Below, piece after piece: positions 61,500-64,000 of a stretch of 64,000 nucleotides of DNA. Every line of letters begins with the position of its first letter. Within the stretch, counting starts at the first letter, position 1. The DNA comes from Tolypeutes matacus. Its lineage: Eukaryota; Chordata; Mammalia; Cingulata; Chlamyphoridae. The stretch covers positions 202,770 to 266,769 of the forward strand of contig JAKSZT010053837.1 in assembly GCA_026826555.1 (NCBI GenBank), read 5' to 3'. The notes under the pieces were generated by a model. That model was not told the DNA's origin. It did no database searches and worked only from the letters and a program-made list of their open reading frames with translations. Position numbers and translations under genes: made by a program.

Positions 61500-61935
61500 G
61501 GGGGGCGGATGTGGCTCAAATGGTTGGGCGTCCATCTGCCATATGGAGGGAACTGGGTTCGATCCCCGGGACCTCCTGGTAAAATTTAAAATATATATAT
61601 AGAAGGTGCATGGGCTGCCAGGCTCTGTGTGCCGCTGAGCCATCGGCCCCGGGAGCCATGCAGCAGGATGATGACGTAACAGGGGAGAGACAAGACGAGA
61701 TGCTCCGAAAGCTCCGAAAGCCAGGAGCTGAGGTGGCGCAGGCGGCAGAACACCTCTCTCCTACATCGGAGGTCTCCAGGATCGGATCCTGGTGAAGACT
61801 GGAGGAGGAGGATGAGAAGAGATGGCAGGAAACAGACACAGAGAATTGCCCAGCGAATGGACACAAAACAGCAAATGGGGAAGGGGGGTTTTAAAATGAA
61901 TAAAGTAAATTAATAAATCTTTAAAAAAAAAAAAA
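61500..61935 (+). mobile_element. Full dimeric DAS-type SINE with target-site duplication
   Basis: First monomer: GGGGCGGATGTGGCTCAAAT (A box) and GGGTTCGATCCCCGGG (B box), followed by AAAATTTAAAATATATATAT AG. Then the spacer (GCAGCAGGATGATGACG), then the second monomer (GGTGGCGCAGGCGGCAGAAC ... CCAGGATCGGATCCTGG), then the body and poly(A). The 14-bp duplication AAGATTTAAGTATA is at 61486-61499 and 61936-61949. The most complete copy in the window. Confidence 0.96.
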
Positions 61936-61949
61936 AAGATTTAAGTATA

Positions 61950-63489
61950 AACATAAACATTTCTCTTGTCATTATAATATAATCTAATTTAAATCATGGC
62001 TCCAGAGGTACAAAAATGGTAAAACTTTGGTGAAAACATACCTATTTGAATGGAAGATTTGATCTCAGAAATGTTCTTTTTGATTTGCAAAGTATTAGCT
62101 AGCAAGGCTTAAAATGAAGTGCATGTAATATTTTTTCTAAGCTGACCTGAATTATAAGCAACGTCATAAACTTTCCTATCTTGTGGGTGTCAGGGGACAA
62201 AACCAAAAACTAAATGTGAAATTTTCTGTCAGTTAATTATGAAACATTACATAGCAAGTACATTTTCACCTGTAGTCTAGGTATTTTTTTTTTTTTTTTT
62301 TTAATTCTACTCCAAGTTACCAGGTCCTGCCTCCTTAGGCTTATACACATTAAATTCTTAGCTCAAGTCCTCGGAATTTCCTCCTTGCTTCAGGTATGTC
62401 TAACCATTTCTGGTTCCCTTGTAATTCCCTCTTTTCTAACTCTTGGAAGATATGACCAATAGACAATTCTTCTTTGAAATATCTCTGTTGTTGGACATTT
62501 TTCATGAAAAAACACACATTGGGAATGGTATTTTTTTACTGACTTCAAGATGTCAACATATTGGTTTTTTTGTTTTTTTTTTCCTTCCCAAATCTTTGAT
62601 GTATGTTCAGTAATTTTTCTTAACGAAATCTCTCTGAAAAGTGTCTGTAGAAGGTATTTTGAACTGACAAATAAGTGACTTTGTCCTAGTCAGTGTTTTG
62701 CGAGATCTGAAGCTGACAATATTAAGAAATATTTACATCAATACAATTCATCAAACTTTTGAATTGTAGCTACTTTAACTATTTACTTTTTAATATTAAG
62801 GAGGGTTTATATAAAACACAGAAATGAGTTAATAAGTCAAACGAGTCAGCACAGGTAAGGCTATTTTATTTAAATTTGAGAACTGATGGACAAACTATAG
62901 ATGTGTGCCCATTAGTCATGCCTTTCATTATGTTATCACTTAGGAAAAACGTAAACTGAAAACATTAACCATGCTTTAATCAGAAATTGTGCAATGCTTC
63001 CTGGGGTAGTACTGCTAATATGTATAACACTTGTACTTTTAATAGTAGTGAAAAATCAGCTCTGTCTATAATTTTTCCCTTTTAAGAGTCAAACTAGGAG
63101 GATGTTAGAGAGAGGCTTAGAGAGTTTGGGGACTAGAGTTCATTGAACACCTAGAATTGATTTTTAATTCTGTACTAAAAGCCACAATTACTTTCTGTAC
63201 CAGAATTGAAGAATTGGTTAAATAGCTCCTAACTCTTTTAGGGTTATCTTATTTCCTTTACTTCTAAGTTCTTGGTGGTATGTTTTCCAGTATTTGGGGC
63301 TCCAAACTGTTGAGAACATTCATCAGCAAAGGTAACAGGGAAAGCTATTATCAGCCCAAGTTTTTTATTATTGTTTCACCCCCTCTGTATTGTAACATAC
63401 CACTTCCTAATATACTAAGCCTTCCCAAATTATAGAACCAAATACTGACAAGTGAGCTTTTTATCCTATCCAGTTTTTCCTATATAAAG
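61950..63489. other. Sequence upstream of the KLR exon
   Basis: AT-rich, no exon recognised. A T run lies at about 62286-62302. This stretch may hold the receptor promoter, but no site can be assigned from sequence alone. Confidence 0.4.
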
Positions 63490-63673
63490 ATGAATGAGGA
63501 ACCAATAATTTATGCTACACTAAACCATGACTCTCGGCAGAAGCACACACGCAGAAATAACACTGAGCATAAATTTAGTCCAAATGAATTGCCGTTAACT
63601 AAAAGGGAGCGGAAACACCACAAACCTTCTAAAGAACAGCACAAAAACCCAACAGAAGATGCCAGTGGCAAAG
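63490..63673 (+). CDS. KLRE1: KLRE1-like NK lectin receptor, first coding exon (3' partial)
   Basis: The ATG opens 61 codons plus one base before a good donor (GTAAGA at 63674). Nothing further of the gene lies in the window; transmembrane and C-type-lectin exons must follow to the right. The product is the basic cytoplasmic tail of a type II receptor: it starts MNEEPIIYATLNHDS and ends TEDASGKG, the layout I recall for rodent KLRE1 (which ends in a similar ED-SGKG). Position agrees, since rodent Klre1 is the first receptor gene after Gabarapl1. IIYATL is a canonical ITIM (I-x-Y-x-x-L, Tyr8), which would recruit SHP-1/SHP-2 when phosphorylated. Alternatives are KLRC (NKG2-type) or another KLR member. 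Whether the gene is intact cannot be seen. Confidence 0.75.
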
Positions 63674-64000
63674 GTAAGATATGTCAAAATACTGTACTTA
63701 ATAAACATGTCAAGAATGTTTAAAAGTATGTACTGAACTATGCAGTGTACTATGGAGATACAAAAATATAATATAAAATTTCTGAGTTTAGTCAGAGGCA
63801 GAAAATATGGAAGCAAAAAGTTAAATATCAATTTAATGCAGATTATGATAAAGGTCAAATGGCAACTAAAGTAAATGACTTAAAGGATGACTTGAATAGT
63901 TTAGAAAGTTCATGGCTAACCTCAGACTTGATTAAGACTTTGAAGAAAGATTAAGATTTGTACAGTGAAAAGAGTTTGAAACAAGAATGGTATGAGTTGA

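Noticed and set aside
63481..63488. TATATAAA as TATA box of the KLR gene
   Set aside because: It is one base upstream of the ATG codon, too close to drive a transcript that contains this start codon.

Overview
The window is nuclear DNA from a placental mammal, most likely a xenarthran and probably an armadillo (Dasypus type). It carries twelve SINE copies whose heads resemble tRNA-Ala and match the DAS-SINE family described from the nine-banded armadillo. It also holds L1 copies, ancient mammalian MIR/L2/MER5-like repeats, LTR remnants and exon-intron genes with GT-AG splice sites. Gene order matches the edge of the natural killer gene complex (human 12p13.2): TMEM52B, then GABARAPL1, then the first C-type-lectin-like NK receptor gene, all on the plus strand.

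Layout. 534-4525: four coding exons of TMEM52B; its signal-peptide exon is probably left of the window. 4.5-22.8 kb: gene-free and repeat-rich, with two L1 pieces (7.3-10.1 kb), SINEs, a MaLR-like LTR (13.6-14.2 kb) and a probable decayed minus-strand endogenous retrovirus (about 15.6-20.1 kb). 22.86-23.5 kb: CpG island and promoter of GABARAPL1, with a GC box and a perfect palindromic CRE. 23212-30080: the four coding exons of GABARAPL1 (117 aa, complete), followed by a 3'UTR with an antisense SINE and a poly(A) signal at 31448. 31.5-63.5 kb: about 32 kb without a recognisable gene, holding SINEs, LTR fragments, a 5'-truncated L1 with target-site duplications (49.6-51.2 kb), two MER5-like elements, a decayed L1M region (57-59 kb) and a 10-base assembly gap (54617-54626). 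63490-63673: first coding exon of a KLR receptor, best matched to KLRE1, carrying a canonical ITIM; the rest of that gene lies beyond the right edge.

The genes do not form a functional unit. GABARAPL1 is a ubiquitin-like autophagy protein, TMEM52B a small single-pass membrane protein, and KLRE1 an NK-cell receptor subunit. The most interesting point is the intact KLRE1-like first exon with its own ITIM, because rodent KLRE1 has no ITIM and borrows signalling from KLRI partners. The strongest repeat-level findings are dimeric tRNA-derived SINEs and an 18-bp minisatellite grown inside one of them, running into the assembly gap. Protein comparisons are from memory; no database search was run.
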